DNA of 7,081 nucleotides from Chryseobacterium sp. Lineage in GTDB: Bacteria; Bacteroidota; Bacteroidia; Flavobacteriales; Weeksellaceae. The notes under the pieces were generated by a model that was not told where the DNA came from, did not search any database, and saw nothing but the letters and a program-made list of their open reading frames with translations. Every line of letters begins with the position of its first letter. Position 1 is the first letter of the stretch. A program made the translations under genes and the position numbers. Below, in pieces: positions 6,514-7,081 of this stretch. The stretch covers positions 1-7,081 of the forward strand of contig QFQW01000124.1 in assembly GCA_003248755.1 (NCBI GenBank), in the 5' to 3' direction.

Positions 6514-6541
6514 TTGCTTAAATTAAAAACCTCTATCTTTG
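6514..6541 (+). promoter_or_regulatory. Bacteroidetes-type promoter of the metal-efflux locus
   Basis: TTG at 6514-6516 is followed after 17 bases by TATCTTTG at 6534-6541, a perfect TAnnTTTG. Both boxes and their spacing fit the Bacteroidetes primary sigma factor. The predicted transcription start, about 5-8 bases after the final G, falls at 6546-6549, on the ATG of the next gene (6547-6549). No metal-responsive operator was recognised. Confidence 0.75.
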
Positions 6542-6546
6542 CACTA

Positions 6547-6909
6547 ATGTTAAAATGTCTTTCCATATTCTGTGTTATAACCTACTGCCTTGCAACTACG
6601 AGTATTGCAGAGCTGGTTAAAACACCGATATTTATAGAACATCTTACAGAATATCAAGGAAGTGTGGTTGAATTTTTAGTTGAGCATTACGACAATCATC
6701 AGCCAGATGCAGATTGGGATAGTGATCAAAAATTACCTTTTTTCAATCCTACTCAAGTTTTGATTGTTCAAGCAAAACTTCCCGAAACTACTTTTCACAT
6801 CGAAAAAATCAAAGAGATTATCATTTCTCAAAAAACCACTGTTTATCAGGAAAAAGATTTTTCCAGCAGTTACCTTTCCCGTATTTTCCAGCCGCCGCGC
6901 TTTTGTTAA
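6547..6909 (+). CDS. Small exported hypothetical protein of a CusA/CzcA efflux locus
   Basis: A 120-residue protein that I recognise only as the type of small hypothetical often encoded directly before CusA/CzcA pumps in Flavobacteriia. The N-terminus has Lys3 followed by a hydrophobic stretch (5-16) and ATTSIA, so it is a signal peptide or membrane anchor; it carries Cys4, Cys9 and Cys14 but no proper lipobox. The mature part is acidic and contains EHYDNHQ at 46-52 and DADWDSD at 54-60, a cluster of Asp and His residues that might bind metal. It ends with IFQPPRFC. The start at 6547 is chosen because an ATG upstream, at 6439, would precede the promoter. The CusA-type gene follows 80 bases later on the same strand. 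A periplasmic accessory or metal-binding role is inference. Confidence 0.72.
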   Translation: MLKCLSIFCVITYCLATTSIAELVKTPIFIEHLTEYQGSVVEFLVEHYDNHQPDADWDSDQKLPFFNPTQVLIVQAKLPETTFHIEKIKEIIISQKTTVYQEKDFSSSYLSRIFQPPRFC

Positions 6910-6931
6910 TTGACTTTTATTTAAATATCAG

Positions 6932-6956
6932 TGTTTTAGGATTTTTTTCTAAAACA
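6932..6956 (+). promoter_or_regulatory. Hairpin between the small exported protein and the RND pump gene
   Basis: TGTTTTAG (6932-6939) pairs perfectly with CTAAAACA (6949-6956) around the 9-base loop GATTTTTTT. The T-run lies in the loop and not after the stem, so it is not a standard terminator. It may stabilise the 3' end of the upstream message or set the relative expression of the two genes. Confidence 0.4.
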
Positions 6957-6989
6957 GATGATTCTATTTAATTCAATTAATAAATTTTT

Positions 6990-7081
6990 ATGTTAAATAA
7001 AATCATTGAGTTTTCTGTAAAGAATAAACTCATTATTGCGCTGTTTACCATTGCGCTTATCCTTTTTGGAATTTATGAAAC
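6990..7081 (+). CDS. CusA/CzcA-family heavy-metal RND efflux pump, N-terminal fragment
   Basis: Only the first 30 codons lie in the window; the frame is open at base 7081. The residues MLNKIIEFSVKNKLIIALF, continuing into a hydrophobic stretch up to about residue 28, match the start of heavy-metal-efflux RND inner-membrane pumps: a short cytoplasmic N-terminus, the FSVKNKL motif, then transmembrane helix 1. Complete members are usually over 1000 residues (longer in many Bacteroidetes) and work with a periplasmic adaptor and an outer-membrane channel to export ions such as Cu(I), Ag(I), Zn, Co or Cd. Metal specificity cannot be judged from this fragment. It is probably co-transcribed with the small exported protein upstream. 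Confidence 0.85.
   Translation, partial: MLNKIIEFSVKNKLIIALFTIALILFGIYE

Noticed and set aside
6439..6546. A 36-codon N-terminal extension of the small exported protein
   Set aside because: It would place the start upstream of a strong promoter at 6514-6541 and put non-protein-like sequence before a normal signal peptide that starts at 6547.
6173..6546. Insertion-sequence remnant at the helicase upstream breakpoint
   Set aside because: No terminal inverted repeats, target duplications or transposase-like frames could be recognised; the stretch is just AT-rich.
1..7081. CRISPR array, prophage or toxin-antitoxin module
   Set aside because: No regularly spaced direct repeats, phage structural genes or paired small toxin and antitoxin frames were seen on either strand.

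Overview
The window is AT-rich bacterial DNA from a member of the Bacteroidetes, most likely class Flavobacteriia and close to Chryseobacterium or its relatives. This rests on three things. Several genes sit behind Bacteroidetes-type promoters (a TTG or TTTG box, then TAnnTTTG). There are no strong purine-rich ribosome binding sites. The protein set is typical of the group: a ligase-associated DEXH helicase with PdeM, a lysine-rich cold-shock-domain protein, and a CusA/CzcA efflux pump preceded by a small exported protein. The assignment is made from recalled family knowledge, not from a search.

Layout. Bases 1-79 hold a minus-strand tRNA-Ser(UGA), cut at the window edge, with a very clear promoter. 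Bases 191-556 (minus) encode a FluC/CrcB fluoride channel. Bases 738-2249 (plus) encode an unusually long acyl-CoA dehydrogenase-family protein, behind a leader with two inverted repeats and closed by an intrinsic terminator. A gene-poor stretch of about 310 bases follows. It holds tandem -7 boxes and a 31-codon open frame, and it leads into a cold-shock-domain protein (2563-2985, plus). That gene converges on pdeM (2990-3637, minus) with a 4-base gap, and its probable terminator lies inside pdeM. Upstream of pdeM on the minus strand, after a 90-base gap holding a REP-like palindromic repeat, is the ligase-associated DEXH helicase (3728-6172), which appears to start with TTG. An AT-rich gap of about 370 bases separates this block from a plus-strand metal-efflux locus: a small exported acidic/histidine protein (6547-6909, probably on a leaderless transcript), then the start of a CusA/CzcA-type RND pump running off the window at 7081.

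How the genes work together. Two functional groups can be argued. Helicase plus PdeM belong to a DNA-damage-response set that normally also has an ATP-dependent DNA ligase and a metallo-beta-lactamase-fold exonuclease; neither partner is next to the helicase here. The small exported protein plus CusA/CzcA form the start of a metal-efflux operon. The fluoride channel, dehydrogenase, cold-shock protein and tRNA look like independent housekeeping or stress genes.

No CRISPR array, transposase, phage gene or toxin-antitoxin pair was seen. I found no convincing new multi-gene system. The most interesting signals are small: the repeat between helicase and pdeM, the missing ligase partners, a terminator embedded in an opposing gene, the short leader open frames, and the putative leaderless efflux-operon mRNA.
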